A stretch of 64,000 nt of DNA from Papio anubis (taxonomy: Eukaryota; Chordata; Mammalia; Primates; Cercopithecidae). Both the position numbers and the translations under genes were made by a program. The DNA is taken from positions 168,439,139 through 168,503,138 of the forward strand of contig NC_044977.1 in assembly GCF_008728515.1 (NCBI RefSeq). Reading direction: 5' to 3'. Positions 12,290 to 24,374 of the stretch are shown piece by piece (the first letter of the stretch is position 1; each line of letters starts with the position of its first letter). The notes under the pieces are model-generated. The model saw only the letters and a list, made by a program, of their open reading frames with translations. It was not told the origin of the DNA and ran no database searches.

Positions 12290-12500
12290 TCTTTTGACAG
12301 CAAATGACGACAATATCCCAAGTACCATTTTAGGCAACAGAGATACACAACACAGGCACATCCCCTGCTATCACGGCGTTTTCACTTTGGGGAAGGTCAA
12401 ACAATAACAAAGTAAATAGATGCTTAATATAACTTATGTACAGAGAAAATAAAGCAGCTAGGTACAGAATAGCGGCTAGGTAATGAGTGCTAAGCTGTGT
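12290..12500 (-). mobile_element. L2 3'-end fragment, long
   Basis: 'agtaccattttaggcaacag', 'agatacacaacacaggcaca', 'aacaataacaaagtaaatag' and 'aatgagtgctaa' follow the antisense L2 tail step by step (tctaggcactggagatacag ... acaataaacaaaataaat ... gataagtgct). Confidence 0.75.
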
Positions 12501-12599
12501 AACCCAGATGCTCCCCTTCAGAACTACGTGACTTCATCTTACAGTTTCTAGAAGTGCTACTGGCTGATACATCCAATTATTTCACTCAGAGGAAGAGAG

Positions 12600-13060
12600 T
12601 CCCCTAGTCCGAGATCATGTCCCTTTCCCGGGTCTCTCAGATCTTGCAGTCTGCATGCAATGGCTGATCAACATGAAGGTATAAAGGCTGCACTCTTGCC
12701 TGAATCAGGACATCTCTGAGGGGCTACTCCAGTTCTAGAGCTCCCATGACTTGGCTGAACACTTTTTGTGACTGCATCACAGTTTGGCTTCTCCCTTGTC
12801 CTGATCCTGCTTTCTTCCCTTCCATACATGTTGATCCCCAAAAGAACTCCTTGCATACTCATCTCCTCATGGGGTCTGCTTTTCCTGGAACCCAACTGCA
12901 ATGAGCTGGAAATGGAAATTGAGCGTCTGCTTTACTCCCTTGGCACTTCCTGACATACATGAATTTATTTTCATATTTCCCACTCCTGTTAGCCTTTATG
13001 CCTATAGAATGACTTAGTTTATAAGCCAAGCTCCATAAATTCTTGTCTACCACTTTCTTC
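12600..13060 (+). mobile_element. Possible LTR remnant
   Basis: 'acatgttgatccccaaaaga' then 'actccttgcatactcatctc' then 'gtctgcttttcctggaaccc' resembles the R/U5 segment of an ERVL-type LTR (gttgatccctaataaacctcttgcac ... tctgcttcctggggaacccaa). I cannot name the family. Opposing short frames across it are not convincing genes. Confidence 0.4.
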
Positions 13061-13229
13061 AGCTCAAAGGAATAGAATAGACTTTTTTCCTCAAAGAAAT
13101 ATTCATTTCTTTTTCTAAAAATATTTGTCTAAATACAAATAATGATATATCTGTTGGAAAAAAAGGCAATCTGGATTATTTGAGACACTGTTCTGGGAAA
13201 TCTTCTTTCACTCTATTTTGAAATATTTT

Positions 13230-13485
13230 AATAATAATCATTGTAAGTTAAATTTATAAAGCATTTGCCATGCATTCAATATTACGTGAAGTGCTTTTAT
13301 ATTCACTATTTCATTTTATCCTAAGAACTTATGAGTTTACAAATTATTATCCCATTATACCAAGAAGAAAACTAAAGTTTAATGAATGTAAAATGTATCC
13401 AATGAACCAAATCCAATAGGTGATAAAATTTCAATCTAAACCCAGGCAGTGGGCAGCTGACTCTTAACTACCATTTGCCTTTTAT
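13230..13485 (-). mobile_element. MIR SINE, nearly full length
   Basis: 'aaagcatttgccatgcattc', 'cactatttcattttatccta', 'tattatcccattataccaag' and 'aatctaaacccaggcagtg' are the antisense MIR landmarks in order. Confidence 0.85.
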
Positions 13486-13489
13486 ACAA

Positions 13490-15020
13490 TTTAGAAACCA
13501 CTGTGCAAGAGTTAAGTGCCATTTTGTACATTCGTTTTTTAAAAATTCAGTTCCTTTCTCTCACCTCAAAAAAAGCCCGGTGTATTTTATACTAATCATG
13601 AAAATAATGACAACTAGGTAGTTTTCAAGTGTGTCAATGTTAAATGCAACCTGCCACTTTTGTCTACTTTAAAAAGAAGTTTTCCTTTTTATCCGGAGTG
13701 CGGCACTACAGTATCGGAATGCCATTTTTCATTCTGTTCTGGTTTACGATCAGTCAGATGTTGTTAATATGCTAGTGCAGAATACAAAGACAAGTTTCCA
13801 CCTAAGCAGTTGACCATTTGGGACTTTCAACCTCCTGTAATATAACTGCCAACCCACATAATGTTCAAACAAAGGGTAAAACTTCAAGGATTAATGTAAG
13901 ACACTGCAAAAAGGCAAGTGACATAAAGGAGAGAGACACATATTTTGCACCATATTGTATTTTTTATTACCCTTTCAAAAAAATGTGTTTCATTTTTAGC
14001 TATAGAGCAAAATCATATGGCTTGGTCATAACATGTTTATTCATCTTTAAACAATACATTTAATTAAGTTTATCATGGATATTTTAAAAATAGCTTTGAA
14101 AAAAATTCAATTTATAAGAAAATATTTTGTTGGTAGCATTAGAACCCAGTTATTTCAGGTCAAACCACTGCAGGGAAGAAAGATTTCTCTCCTTGAGTTT
14201 TGATCTATACAGTTCTAAACTGAAGTCAAAAGGTCTCTCCCAGTATCATAATAGTAAACTGTACTTGATCTATAGCCCCCAAGGAAGAGAAAGTAAGTGG
14301 AAGCTGACTCCATTTTAGAAAAGGCTAGCTAACATCAGAAAAACTGCACAGTTTCAAAACAATCAGACATATCAATAGAAACTGAGATCATTTGATGCTC
14401 AACAAAATCAAAATCTGAGTTAGAAGCTAAATAAAAATAGATCCTCCAGCTTGGTAGTGTTGTTAGAAAGGTTAAGATAAACTGTTGCTAAGATTTAAAA
14501 ATGATATGACTGTTTAATTTTATGTGCACCCTAACAATAGAGGATTACACTAAAGGATGGGAATGGAAGAAAATCTCAGCTATTAAATTTGGGAACAAAA
14601 TTTCTAAAATTACATTTATACAGAACTATATAGTCTCTCGAAAAATAACCTTCAATTTTACATATAAATTAAGAACATTCTAAGTTTCTTATTTCAATAA
14701 ACTCACCCATCACAAACAACTAGACTGGATAAAATGGAATGTACAATATCTAGAGTTGCCTTCAATATGATTGCTTTTTCTTGTTTCTCCTGAAATATGA
14801 ATAAATTCCAGAAGAAATTATAGTACCTCTACTTCTGGAATTCTGTGATAATTGCAGCATGTATAAAATCCAACCAAGGTCTACACTTAGAATATAAATA
14901 ATAATATACATTTTTTTAACTGGTGCCTGTCTTTCAAGGAGCCCGTATTAATAGGAGAAAACAGGCAAATAGTGTTTAACAGGCTTTTTCTTAAGTAATA
15001 TAAGCCCATTGTTACAAAGG
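13490..15020. other. Unassigned stretch, no gene seen
   Basis: This is about 1.5 kb of AT-rich sequence with no recognisable repeat, splice-flanked coding segment or RNA fold. Confidence 0.5.
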
Positions 15021-15027
15021 CATTATT

Positions 15028-15518
15028 ATGAGTTGACTTATGCCCCCACAAAAAAAAAAAAATTCATATGCTGAAGTCCTAAATCCATTACCTCAGAATG
15101 TGACTATTTTAAAGTTATTACTAAAAATGAAGTCATTAGCATGGTCCCTAATCCTATTTGAATAATAACCTTATAAGAAGGGGAAAGTAGGCCAGGTGTG
15201 GTGGCTCACGTCTACAATCCCAGTACTTTGGATGGCCGAGGCAGGCAGATCACTTGAGGTCAGGAATTCGAGACCAGCCTGACCAACATGGAGAAACCCC
15301 ATCTCTACCAAAAAAAAAAAAATACAAAATACAAAATTAGCCAGGTGTGGTGGCGCACGCCTATAATCCCAGCTACTCGGGAGTCTGAGGCAGGAGAATT
15401 GCCTGAACCCAGGAGGTGGAGGTGGAGGTTGCAGTGAGCTGGGATCATGCCATTGATTGCACTCTCCAGCCTGGACGACAACAGCGAAATGCCGTCAAAA
15501 AAAATAAAACAAAGAAAG

Positions 15519-15549
<31 letters not shown>

Positions 15550-15778
15550 GGGAGAAAAGAAAAGAGAAGAGAAAGAATAGAGGAGGAAAGTAGGGTCCAG
15601 GCACTTACAGGGGAATATCACGTGAAGAAACAGGCAGAAGACTGCTATCTACCAGTTAAGGAGAGAAGCATGGTGATAGCAGATTTCTGGCTTCTAGAAC
15701 TGCGAGAAATTAAATTTGTTTTCTAACCCACTCAATCTGTGGTACTTTATTATGACAGCCCTAGCAAACTAATATAAG
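15028..15778 (+). mobile_element. ERVL-MaLR solo LTR (MST/MLT1 type), split by an Alu
   Basis: The left part (15028-15189) reads 'gagttgacttatgccccc', 'attcatatgctgaagtccta', 'acctcagaatgtgactattt', 'aaccttataagaaggg'. The right part (15593-15778) reads 'ctggcttctagaactgcgag', 'caatctgtggtactttatta', 'agccctagcaaactaatata'. These are the 5' and 3' halves of one MaLR LTR. No internal region is present, so it is a solo LTR. The Alu at 15190-15584 interrupts it. Confidence 0.85.
15190..15584 (+). mobile_element. Alu nested in the MaLR LTR
   Basis: The body starts ggccaggtgtggtggctcac. The tail has expanded into an AAAAG/AAAGG-rich purine tract at about 15500-15584. The target duplication ggaaagta lies at 15182-15189 and 15585-15592. 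The antisense frame over this region encodes only tail-derived S/F/L runs. Confidence 0.95.
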
Positions 15779-15949
15779 CATGTAGACAAAGTTAGCCATT
15801 AAATGGCATAATTACATAAAGTTGTTCGTTCCAGGAGTTATCTGAGAGCAAATGATTCCAACCAGAGCATATGCTAATTGTTCTATTCATGATCTAAGCA
15901 ATTAATTTTACTATATAGTCTTCATTTAGGTTAATATTTGCTTAAAATT

Positions 15950-16078
15950 CAGAACTCTGTGTTTCCTCCTCTATACTATACCTCTCTCAAGGGTAAAAAT
16001 CCCAATACTTACTAATCTTTGTATGCTGAGTACCTAGAACAGTGCCTGGCACTCACTAAATGCTTTCAGAATTAAATA
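15950..16078 (+). mobile_element. L2 3' end
   Basis: 'gagtacctagaacagtgcct' followed by 'ggcactcactaaatgctttc' is the sense L2 tail. Confidence 0.8.
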
Positions 16079-16214
16079 GCCCATGAAATAAACAAGCAAA
16101 TACATGTTTGGCTGAATAGTAGCAGCAGCAGAAGAATTTCAAGTTGAACCTAGATAATTACAATATCAATTACTTGTTTACCATATTCACTGTCACAATG
16201 TGAATAGTGTTCCT

Positions 16215-16440
16215 CGGGGCCCTGTGTAGGAAAAAAGTGATTCAATGGAAAGATTACTCAGTGTGGAGCTAGCTGTTATGAGTTCTAGTGGCAATGCCAT
16301 AGTCTGAGATAATAACTTCCCAATCTTCTTAAGTGTACACTGGTGATATCTGCCTTTCCTACCTCACACGTACTGAACATTTACTCTTCGAGAAAGAGAA
16401 ATAAACAAGATAATGCAATTGAACATACTTTGTAAAGCAT
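16215..16440 (+). mobile_element. MIR SINE
   Basis: 'ggaaagattactcagtgtgg', 'ttatgagttctagtggcaat', 'ataacttcccaatcttctta' and 'gatatctgcctttcctacct' track the MIR body in sense orientation. It is followed at 16540-16625 by a second MIR-like head (aatgcactggaccataaatc). Confidence 0.6.
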
Positions 16441-16629
16441 CTTTTATAAGATTTGACATTTCTGGGACCAAACCCAATGTTTTGCTATTTCTGGAAATCC
16501 TTCATTTTAAAAAATGGAAGGCATATATGATCAAGGATGTGTGACAGATAATAATGCACTGGACCATAAATCAAGAGGACACATGAATTCTGATGCAGTT
16601 TCCAGTGCAATATTTATGGTTGGGGTCCA

Positions 16630-17395
16630 ACCACACCTAGCATGAAAATGAAAGAAAATTCAAAAGTGCATTGAGAACTACTAACTTCTATAAATTTCTA
16701 GACATTACTATTATTAATTTTCTGAATTCTTTTGTAGGACAAATTAATAATATAAATATAATCACTCATGAAGTTGTAAAATACAAGCAAAAGATTACAA
16801 GTGTGAAATAATAATAATAATGCAATGCATAAAATGTGAAAGCTTGGCTATGTTGTAAGTAAACACGAATATCGAGTTTGGTTTAATTGTTCTGAATATA
16901 ACCAAAAAATGTTTGGTAGAGCTTTCTAAAGTTTTCTCCTCCTGTCTTATGAATTCACAATGCTCAAGGCCTGGATGTCCAATGTAATACTGCTTCCCAT
17001 GATTTAAGCATTTACATGCAAATAAGTTTACCTTAGGAAAAATCCATAACTGTTTCAACATGTTAATATCAGTTGCTTGTAATTGTGTCTCTGTTTTGCA
17101 TTGTTTTATGTCTTTTCACTTCGGATTCAATATTATTTTTTAAAAGGAAAAGATGTATGGTTGAAAAATTTCTCAGCAAAAATTTCTTTGTGCAGTTAGC
17201 CCTGTAGGATGGCATTACCCATGTGTTTAATTACTCACCTTTGAACCCAAATGTGGATATTATAATAAAATATTAACGATAAAATATATTGCCCTATTAA
17301 TGGCCCAAGTTCTAACTATAAGCATTTGTAGCTCCAGTCCATGATAAATCTATGTGTATAAGCTATTGATTCCAGGCTTGACAAACCTTAGCAAA
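16630..17395. other. Unassigned stretch, no gene seen
   Basis: AT-rich, with no named repeat. The antisense frame 16795-17061 has no recognisable domain. Confidence 0.5.
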
Positions 17396-17399
17396 TTCT

Positions 17400-17520
17400 G
17401 AATTCAATTAATATTTGTTGAAGACACCTTATGTACAAAATATTACCCAGCCATTATCTTTGTAGAACTTATAATTCAGTGAAGATAAGGATATACTCAA
17501 GTAACAATACTCCAAAAGAT
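17400..17520 (-). mobile_element. L2 3'-end fragment
   Basis: 'attcaattaatatttgttga' then 'agacaccttatgtacaaaat' matches the antisense L2 terminus (attcaacaaatatttattgagcacct). It is degraded. Confidence 0.55.
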
Positions 17521-17664
17521 AATGCATTTCATTTTTTTTTTCACATGGAATTATAATTTCCTTTCTAGAATGAATATACTTCTTGGCAGAGTGCTCATTT
17601 CGCATGTATAAAAGATATTCTTCTGTGGTACTAAAACCACAGCTAGAATTCATCACATTTTAAA

Positions 17665-17890
17665 GATACTGTTAATAAGCACCACTTATTGCATGGCAGG
17701 TATACCTTAAACCCTAGGTACACCTAAAACCATTCTGGGGGATATAAATTATTTTTCACTTCACGGATGAAGAAACTCATTCTCAGTAAGGCTGCACAAC
17801 TTACCTAAAGGTATCATAAATAGGACATGTTAGAAGAGATTCAGTAGACCCGCTTCCTCTGGCACATACTCTTATCCACAATGCTACACT
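17665..17890 (-). mobile_element. MIR SINE
   Basis: 'aagcaccacttattgcatgg', 'tttttcacttcacggatgaa', 'gaaactcattctcagtaagg' and 'actcttatccacaatgctac' are antisense MIR landmarks in order. Confidence 0.75.
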
Positions 17891-17894
17891 GACA

Positions 17895-20535
17895 TCAGTA
17901 AAGGACAATTTATATTGGTTCTTACAGCTGCATGTATATCTACAATTATCTCAAAATGAAGATGTTAATTTTAAAAAGCAATTAGTCTGATAAAATAACC
18001 ACTCAGGTTATTTTACAGGAATGCAAAGTAGCCAGAATTGGTTTTGCTTTCCATAAAAACAGTAATTTTAGCCCAGCTAAACGAATATGCTGCATTCTAA
18101 TGTCACTGAGATTCTATCAAAGCCCCTCCCTAGAAAGCACAGCAATATATATCTACCTATCTTTTCTCCTTAGACCATTCTTATTTAATTTAGAACTTTC
18201 TGAAAGATTCTCTCAGAAATGAGCAGTTTATATAAAGACAAGGGATACTAAGACACAAGAGATAAAAATAATAAAAGTTAACAAGCATAATTACTGAAAT
18301 ACTTGACCAAGCTGGCTGGAAAATACTTTAAGGGTATTTTCCAGATACTAGCATTCCAAAAATCTAAATCAGATTTTTGTACACCAAGCTACAATATAAG
18401 CAGTACACTTGCTGTAACTAAGTTGCTTCAAATACAAATACATCCAATAACTATGAGAGTAAGCTAAAAATTCAATGCAAACAAGCCAACAATGATACAT
18501 AGTGGTAGTTTAAGACTAAATAAATACATATCACAATGCACATTTAAGATTAACTCTTACATCCTCAACACAAGCTTCAAGTAATAGTACTATCATGGGT
18601 TTCACAAAGTTCATAATCCACAGATCTGAATTGCTTCACCCCCCACCATAAAAAGAGAAGGCAATTCAAAAATCAGGTTAAGTATGAGTGGGAGATTTAA
18701 GCCAGTTTTCCTTCCAAATATAGAATGAAAATGGTGCTAACCTGAAGAGAGAGAAAAGAGCTGCTTGTATATTTACTCATCCTTATGTGGGCTTTCTTTT
18801 ATACATCTTTTGTATCATTACCTCATATTGTTTATGTAGCCAACATAAAAGGGATATGTTAATGTTTCCTTATCTGAGCCAGCCACAAACCTTTACACAG
18901 TGGCAAGAAAGAAATGATTCTGCAGCAGTATGATGGGTATCACAGACTTTCTTCCACCCTGCAAGACTAATAAGTCTGTAATAAGTTTAAATAGGAGGTA
19001 GTTTACAATCCTTACTTTTCCTGGCACATGTGAAAGTAAAATTGAAGAAAAAGGTAAGGCAAAAGTTACCAGATTCTTGCCTAAAAATCTTTGACAGGAT
19101 TTCCTCCCATTCCTCATCTAATAAACTTATGAACATGTTCAACTAGCTACAACATGAGGTAAGTTCACCAAGGCATTGCAAAGCATTTTAGGCACTTTAG
19201 ATCCATTTAGGTTAGCAGAGCCTCTTTTCACAATCACATGTTATCTCTGTTCCTGTGCATGACATGGTGTGACTGAGGTTTGCATTTTCCAAAGTGAAAA
19301 ATGTGATTCACAGCCCAGGGGGGAGATCTGTCTTATGATTCTTAGATTTCAAATTAAGAGATTCCTTTGGATCTTTGATTCTTGTAATATAATCATTACC
19401 TAACACATTTTTAGTGAGTGGCTTTATCTTGACCTTATTGAACACAGCAACCATCCAGGTCTCTATAACTTCCTGTCACTAAAGGTGTATGTACAAACAT
19501 CCTGAGGTCTTCAGCAACAATCCCAAGTTATAAGCAAATCTGAGTTACTCATTCACTCTAAAACATATTCAGTAGATAAAAATTTGGAGTCATACATAGT
19601 TTTCCACAAACAAGTATTATGTGTTTTCTGTTCAAGTCCCTCTTTCCATTAGATAGCAGGTTCCTATCACATTTCAGTCTAATTCTATAATCTTTCAGTC
19701 ACTTTCAAGTTATTAAGAGTCACTCAAAATCCATTTTAAAACCTCATTTTCCTATGTGAATGGAAGTGCTCCTCCTGCCCTCCAAGCCCTGGAGTTTGAC
19801 ATGGAGGGATATGAGGCCTCAACTTATGTCACCATGTCTTTGTTTCTAGGTGGTTCCTTATTCCACCGAAGATAAGGTAAGAAGAAAGAGGAGGGACAAA
19901 AGATGTTGAGTTCTCTGTGCAGGCAGTAGCCAAGGAAGCTGCATGTGTTATACCCTTTTCCTTCCGTCTCAAGCAAATTTCTGGTGTGGGAAGTCTGGTT
20001 TAGCTTAAATCCACAGACCTGCCAGAGCTTCTTGCTACTGGAATCTCTTCATTCAGTGCATGTCCCCCTATCAGAAAAATGGGGCCATTCACTCATCTGT
20101 GCCATGCCAAGTAACAGAAGCACAGGCTGTGCCCTTGGCACTGCCTCTCTGAATTCCACCATGTCTCCTGGACCATGACCATGCCCAAGCAGCATCAGGT
20201 TGTCATCCAGGTCAGTGACTCAGAAAATTTCATACAAAATACAATCACTTCTCCTTGATTTATTGTTGCAGTCTCCGTATATTTGGTAGCCCTCCAAGTA
20301 CAGGAGATGTGCCCAATTTGAATTCACGATGTCCTGATATAATTGCTTACTATGTGCCAGACCCTGCCATCACAACAATAGAATGTGGGGATCAACCCTA
20401 TGTCCTCAGACTGTAGCACTATCCCCCCTTCTTTGTTGCAGTCATTCACTACCCACTTCAAAATGTTAGATCTTGACTCCTGATCATTGTTTTCAAAACT
20501 ACTTTTGTCATAACTCATGGTGATTTTAATATGCA
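17895..20535. other. Long unassigned stretch
   Basis: This 2.6-kb block has no confident repeat. A small hairpin (11-bp perfect arms, ctggaaaatac/gtattttccag, 7-nt loop) sits at 18316-18344. A 27-nt segment at 19850-19876 on the plus strand is bounded by good acceptor and donor consensus (see findings). I see no other gene evidence. Confidence 0.5.
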
Positions 20536-20539
20536 ATTA

Positions 20540-20985
20540 GTCCTTCTACAGTCCTGTTCCTTCACTCCTTTAACTAGAGCAATCTTACTCTCCATCCTAC
20601 CTCAGCCACGCTCTCATCTTTACACTCTCATATTAACTGAGCAAATGAGTGTATCTTTTCCCAAATCTCAAACATCTCACTTTCCAACCTCCGATCTTTC
20701 TTGCTCACATGTTCTACTACCAGGACTGAAATCATTCTTGATCTCCCTCCTCACCACATTTCAGTTCCTTCTTATCCAACATAAATTCCATGGGCAATCA
20801 TTCTAACCACAAACACATACACAGCCTCCATTCCCTTGCCTTTTTCTTGCATGATCTTTTTTTTGGTTGGCCAGACCATAGCTCTGTTAACTTCAATGCT
20901 CCATCTGCTTCTCACTAGCATCCGCTCTACTGAATGTGGAAAGAGAAACATAGTTATACTGATTATTGGGTTTTTATATTGCCTT
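20540..20985. other. Pyrimidine-rich block, origin unclear
   Basis: The plus strand is C/T-rich with frequent 'cctcctcac', 'tccatc' and 'catctc' words, giving open frames on both strands (20531-20806 plus; 20772-21047 minus). The texture resembles L2 ORF2 sequence but I cannot align it, so I leave it unassigned. Confidence 0.35.
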
Positions 20986-20989
20986 GGTT

Positions 20990-21225
20990 TGAAAACCAGA
21001 TTCTCCAACTCCCCATCCGCATTTTCCAACTGAGTAATCTTAGCCAAGCTATGAAAATTCTCTATATCTCAGTTTCTTCAGTTTCTTCATTTATAAGGTG
21101 AAGAAAACATCAGTATGTATTTCAAGTAGATACAGTAAGGATTAGAGTTAATGTATGTAAAGCAGCGCTCCACACTTAGTATTGATAAATGTTGGCTGTT
21201 GATGCTGCTATTATGAAAAATACTT
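20990..21225 (+). mobile_element. MIR SINE
   Basis: 'gagtaatcttagccaagcta', 'tatctcagtttcttcagttt', 'taaggattagagttaatgta' and 'tagtattgataaatgttggc' match sense MIR from its middle to its 3' end. Confidence 0.85.
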
Positions 21226-21382
21226 TTCTATCTTTGAAAAACACAAACTCAATCCAAGAGACACAAATACCTTATAAAAATTTAATTACCTCCAAAATAT
21301 GACAGAAATCTTGATAAGGAAATGAATAGACTATATTCATTTAAATTAAATTGTATTCATATTCATTCCATTAAATTGAATA

Positions 21383-21410
21383 AATAATGTATAATGAATT
21401 ATACATTATT
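21383..21410. repeat. Perfect AT-rich inverted repeat
   Basis: Arms aataatgtataat and attatacattatt (13 bp each, no mismatch) are separated by only two bases (ga). It could extrude as a short cruciform. Confidence 0.9.
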
Positions 21411-21619
21411 AAAACATTAAGGAATGATTTAGTTACCATGGTTTTAATGGTATAACAATATCCATCAGGCATGTTGTCTTCAAACTAGAGACTCTCTTAT
21501 TGTTTTTATCACAATCTTAATTTTAAAAATGCAGACAATAACAGAGAATATCAGGAAAACATATAATCAATGACTCTTTACCAGAAACAATCATGATGCA
21601 GTCCTTGGAGTATAATAGT

Positions 21620-21828
21620 CTTCTATGCCTGTGCTGTTTAATATGATGTTGCACTTATTTAATTTAAGCAAAATTTGAAATTCAGTTCCTTAGTCACACT
21701 AACCACATTTCAAATGCTCAATAGCCATGTGTTACTCATGGCTACCATACAGGAAAATACAGATATAGAAAGAACATTACCCTCATTGCAGAAAGTTCTA
21801 TTGAACAACACTGTTTGCACTCTTTATT
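21620..21828. mobile_element. hAT-type DNA transposon remnant
   Basis: It has terminal 'gcctgtgctgtttaatatga' and 'ttctattgaacaacactg', with the core 'caaatgctcaatagccatgt' and 'cacactaaccacatttcaaa'. This is the same element class as 10145-10495, but shorter and in the opposite core orientation. Confidence 0.65.
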
Positions 21829-22298
21829 ATACAAATTTAATTATAAAATTGGATAAATTGAAGTTATACATTTGTTTGTGATCCTCTATATTTACTTATG
21901 ATATAGTAAGTGTATTTCAATGTCAATAGATATATTTTCTGCCATATCATGTATCATGTTGTCAGAATGCATTTTCAGTTCTTTATATAGTCTCCATCAA
22001 CTTGCAAAAAAAAAAGTTGCAACTATAAACTTATCATCAAATCTTTATGGGTATGAGATATTTTCATTAAAAAATACATTTTAGAAGAAATTCCCATGCA
22101 TTGATTTGTCAGATCAAATAACATGCATAGTTTTTAATCTCTGGATGTATGTTTTCAAGTCTTTTGCAAAGACTCATCTGAATCTATAAATCTATATTTC
22201 ACATCACATATATTCTAACATAGATACTTGTTATGTATTCCAGTAAAACAACAGCCTACCTAGGAAAATAACAACATAGGATATAAGAAATAGTATAA

Positions 22299-22568
22299 AA
22301 CAGGAGTATACAAAAATGGAATAAAGTCTCAGAGCAGCAGCTGTTTAAGAGAACTAAAAAGCAACTGAGACCAAGAAGCCAATCAGCTCCATGATGACTT
22401 AAAGAAGGTACCTGGAATGAATTCCAAGAAATAAAGGAAGAAGCGGACAATGTTAGCAAGATGATAAAAGATCCTCTGTTAAAAAGAATTCCAGAAAAAC
22501 TTCTAAAAATCGACATATCATACATGAAGCAAGCTAAAAAGTATATTATGGAATTAAATCATCTATAG
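22299..22568 (+). pseudogene. Possible protein-coding relic (unidentified)
   Basis: One reading frame stays open from 22299 to 22391, meets two adjacent TGA codons (22392-22397), then is open for 56 codons to a TAG at 22566-22568. There is no ATG at its start. The 56-codon part is unusually rich in charged residues (many K and E) and begins LKEGTWNEFQEIKEEA, a texture like a helical or coiled-coil protein. I do not recognise the protein. It could be a broken retrocopy, an old transposon ORF or chance. The opposite-strand frame at 22256-22525 is hydrophobic, as expected of an antisense shadow. Confidence 0.25.
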
Positions 22569-22599
22569 AGTATAAGAAAGGAACATTCATTTGCCCTTA

Positions 22600-23590
22600 A
22601 CCCAAGGAATAATTAAAAACAGATTTTTGGGATACACAGTATACAACCATATCACAAATGTATCAGTAGAACATGTTAACAAAGAGCAATCTATTTTCAG
22701 GTCATGAAAATATAGAAGCTACAACAAATGAAAAGCTATATTACAGCAAACAGACACATAACCCAGTAAATTATGTGTGTTATCTTGTAAGTAATATTTT
22801 TCTGCATGTAGGCTAAAAATATTTCCAATTTCTTTCCAAAGATCAAGCATGTAAAAAACCTATGCAGAAAAATAAAATTTGTTAATTTGTGTGGGTACAT
22901 GAGTCTCTGTAAGCAAATATGCATGTTTTAAGCAGCTTGAGATTTAACTACTGTGAATTTCAGGGACTATGTGGAGGTGGAAATCAAGAGACCAAACCAT
23001 ACAAATACCACATAGCAATGCATCTATATTTATACCTCATAGGTATTCTGTTTTGCCTTATTATTGGGCATTTTTTAAATGGTCTATGCATGAAAGAGCA
23101 AACCGCACAGGAGGTATATTTCAATGGGTATGGCATGAAAAGTTTTGCATATGCTGTTGTTTCAAGTGTTATCTTTGTATGATTTCTCTTTTACTATACA
23201 TTGATTTTTTTAAGGAAAGAATTTTACAGTGGATATTTGAAGTGGGGCAGCAAATAATGAGGGCAAATCTAAGAAAGGTGAGAAGGAGATAGAAGAGGCC
23301 AGACACAATGTTGTCCTTGGCTATAGAAACTTCTGTCTGAATGAGATTCCAGCAGGTCTTCTGTGCTAGAATTCTGTTTCCCAACTGATCATCTTTACAG
23401 CTAAGATTTCAAGGAAATATAAATATATGGTTGCAAGTACTGTATCAATACTAGATAGGTGGATAATACATAGAATGGAAAGTGTTATGACTTAATTCCT
23501 TAAGAGATGGCAATAGAGGAATCTATGACAAATCAAAGACAATGCTATTCAAATGGGATATTTCTGAGTTTAGTCAATTCAAAGTTATTA
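22600..23590. other. Unassigned stretch, no gene seen
   Basis: AT-rich. The overlapping frames at 22919-23384 carry no recognisable domain and I see no repeat consensus. Confidence 0.45.
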
Positions 23591-23634
23591 GATAGACAGA
23601 TAGATGATTGAGTGATAGAAAGATAGATAGATAA
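23591..23634. repeat. Degenerate GATA microsatellite
   Basis: Repeated gata/gaca units (gatagacagatagatg ... agatagatagata) with interruptions. Confidence 0.85.
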
Positions 23635-23639
23635 CTCTG

Positions 23640-24370
23640 AACATTTTACAAAGTAGATCCAAGGTGAAATATTTAAAAGAAAGATTAAGATAATATCATA
23701 TATGAAGAATGGGAGGTTTGAGTGATAATAAAATCAGAGTCTACTATTAAGTGAGTAAAACATTTACTATCCTAAAAATACCCTATCTTCAGTATGTATA
23801 GGAAACAAGATAGCAAGTTATAATAAAATCTAGACTTTACTGAGCATATTAATTATATGAAAAAGTGCAAGAATAAGCATTAGCACATAAAAAGAAAATT
23901 CCATCATTGATTATCAAGAAGTTCACATACATAATTACATAGTACTTTTCCTGTCTTAACACAATAAAGCTTTCAGATGGGAAGAAAAATAGACCAGAGT
24001 ATATCATTATCTCCAAGTCTCCAAGTGAACTTGAATTGTTTTTAAGTTTTAGTAAGTTTATAAGGGAGAAAATACAAACTGAAGAGTAGTTCTGAATTAT
24101 AGTAATAAATCCACTAAGAAATATCTGTGGTTGGTTGTGAACAAGTTTTCTCACAGCCCCTCTACTACCTTTCAGTTCGATGCAAGACAGATAAATTAAT
24201 GTCACTTATTATCAAGCAAATACTTTTATAGTCTTAGGAAATTCTTTTTAATGTGTTGAGTTTAAGGTGACTTTGGAACATTCCATTTGAAAAGTTTAGA
24301 AAACTTGAAAGTGCAGATATAAATTCTTAAAAGTATACAGTTATGTCTTTACAGTATTTTATTTACATTT
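23640..24370. other. Unassigned stretch, no gene seen
   Basis: No named repeat. The antisense frame 23849-24205 (118 codons) has no domain I recognise. Confidence 0.45.
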
Positions 24371-24374
24371 CTAC

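Noticed and set aside
15305..15604. 99-codon antisense frame rich in S, F and L
   Set aside because: It is the antisense of an Alu body and its AAAAG tail.
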